Source of the DNA: an uncultured Saprospiraceae bacterium
GTDB taxonomy: Bacteria; Bacteroidota; Bacteroidia; Chitinophagales; Saprospiraceae
NCBI GenBank assembly: GCA_937967535.1
Contig: CALCMV010000021.1
Span: 1-14,926 of the forward strand
Reading direction: 5' to 3'
Length of the DNA stretch: 14,926 nt
Shown: positions 14,524-14,926 of the stretch, piece after piece
Layout: every line of letters begins with the position of its first letter
Position numbering within the stretch: position 1 is the first letter of the stretch
Notes under the pieces: generated by a model
The model's database searches: none
The model's input: only the letters and a program-made list of their open reading frames with translations
Told to the model about the DNA's origin: nothing
Program-made: the position numbers and the translations under genes

Positions 14524-14926
14524 TTAATCGTGAGTCATTATAGTCGGAGTTATCGGTACTTGTATGAGTGCTTTATTTTTTATCGTACTAAAGGAATTTG
14601 TACTGTATATTTTCTTAAATTTTTGGCATAATTTATCGAAACCATTACTGAAAATTCCATGTGTGACAATGAGGTAAATATCGCCTGCATTTTTGCGTTT
14701 CAGTTCGTCTGCCAAGCCGAGAAATGTACCGCCGCCATCACAAATATCATCTACAATGACGCAGGTTTTTCCCTGCAAATCATTCGTGTAAGCAGCGAAG
14801 CCACTTAGGTCGCCTGTTTTGACATCGCGGTGTTTGCTACATTCTACAATGTTTTGACAATCAATATATTGTGCAAGACGATAAACCTTTTTCAAGGCAC
14901 CTCCATCCGGCGAAATCAGTGCGTAA
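14524..14926 (-). CDS. prs: Ribose-phosphate pyrophosphokinase (PRPP synthetase)-like, C-terminal part
   Basis: The frame runs off the right edge; 133-134 C-terminal residues are visible. The edge shows ISPDGGALKKVYRLAQ, a phosphoribosyltransferase-fold segment. CVIVDDICDGGGTFLGLA is the PRPP-binding loop, with a GGGT variant where housekeeping PRPP synthetases usually have DTGGT. Family members make PRPP from ribose 5-phosphate and ATP. This divergent type is the one usually found beside NAMPT, where PRPP feeds nicotinamide mononucleotide synthesis. A TTG at 14895 is not a start, since the conserved sequence continues upstream of it. It is first among the minus-strand genes here. A related phage enzyme, Adps of NARP1, makes ADP-ribose pyrophosphate instead, and the fragment cannot tell them apart. 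Confidence 0.85.
   Translation of the reverse strand, partial: YALISPDGGALKKVYRLAQYIDCQNIVECSKHRDVKTGDLSGFAAYTNDLQGKTCVIVDDICDGGGTFLGLADELKRKNAGDIYLIVTHGIFSNGFDKLCQKFKKIYSTNSFSTIKNKALIQVPITPTIMTHD

Noticed and set aside
14893..14895. TTG as the start of the PRPP synthetase-like gene
   Set aside because: Conserved family sequence (ISPDGGA) continues in frame upstream to the window edge, so the gene is truncated by the window.

Overview
The window looks like a chromosomal segment of a member of the phylum Bacteroidota. Three predicted secreted proteins carry type IX secretion (T9SS, Por) C-terminal sorting domains. Start codons sit behind A-rich leaders without strong Shine-Dalgarno sequences, intergenic regions are very AT-rich, and one gene belongs to a helical-protein type I associate with Bacteroidota. 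A saprospirian or chitinophagian relative is plausible, but nothing here fixes the genus.

Layout. Positions 1-307 hold no gene but contain a long imperfect hairpin (146-305) whose substitutions all preserve G-U pairing in the + strand RNA. A cytoplasmic helical protein of unknown function follows on the minus strand (308-1822). Next comes a co-directional + strand block of secreted proteins: a 332-residue T9SS cargo (2214-3212), a 75-residue secreted remnant or small protein (3586-3813), a 949-residue CE7-like acetyl esterase with two nearly identical 168-residue tandem modules (4563-7412), and a 1204-residue putative clan-A-like glycoside hydrolase with two 213-residue tandem lectin/F5-8C modules (7708-11322). 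The last two probably act together on an acetylated polysaccharide outside the cell. No SusC/SusD pair is present. The large intergenic gaps (3213-3585, 3814-4562, 7413-7707) contain hairpin terminators and short repeats.

From 11383 to the right edge every gene is on the minus strand and the theme becomes NAD metabolism. In transcription order there is a PRPP synthetase-like gene (cut by the window edge), a stand-alone SIR2-domain protein (a family that includes NAD-degrading anti-phage effectors), a nicotinamide phosphoribosyltransferase (NAMPT/NadV) lacking about its first 120 residues, and a nucleoside 2-deoxyribosyltransferase-like protein. PRPP synthetase plus NAMPT is a classical nicotinamide salvage pair, and its homologues also make up the phage NARP1 NAD+ reconstitution pathway. 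A SIR2 gene between them is the most interesting arrangement in the window.

The NAMPT break is informative. Its missing 5' end abuts, in opposite orientation, the last codons, stop codon, 3' UTR and terminator of another T9SS cargo gene. That piece matches the 3' end of the glycoside hydrolase gene about 1.9 kb away. This marks a rearrangement breakpoint or an assembly join, and suggests the SIR2 segment is a later arrival in a formerly contiguous salvage operon.
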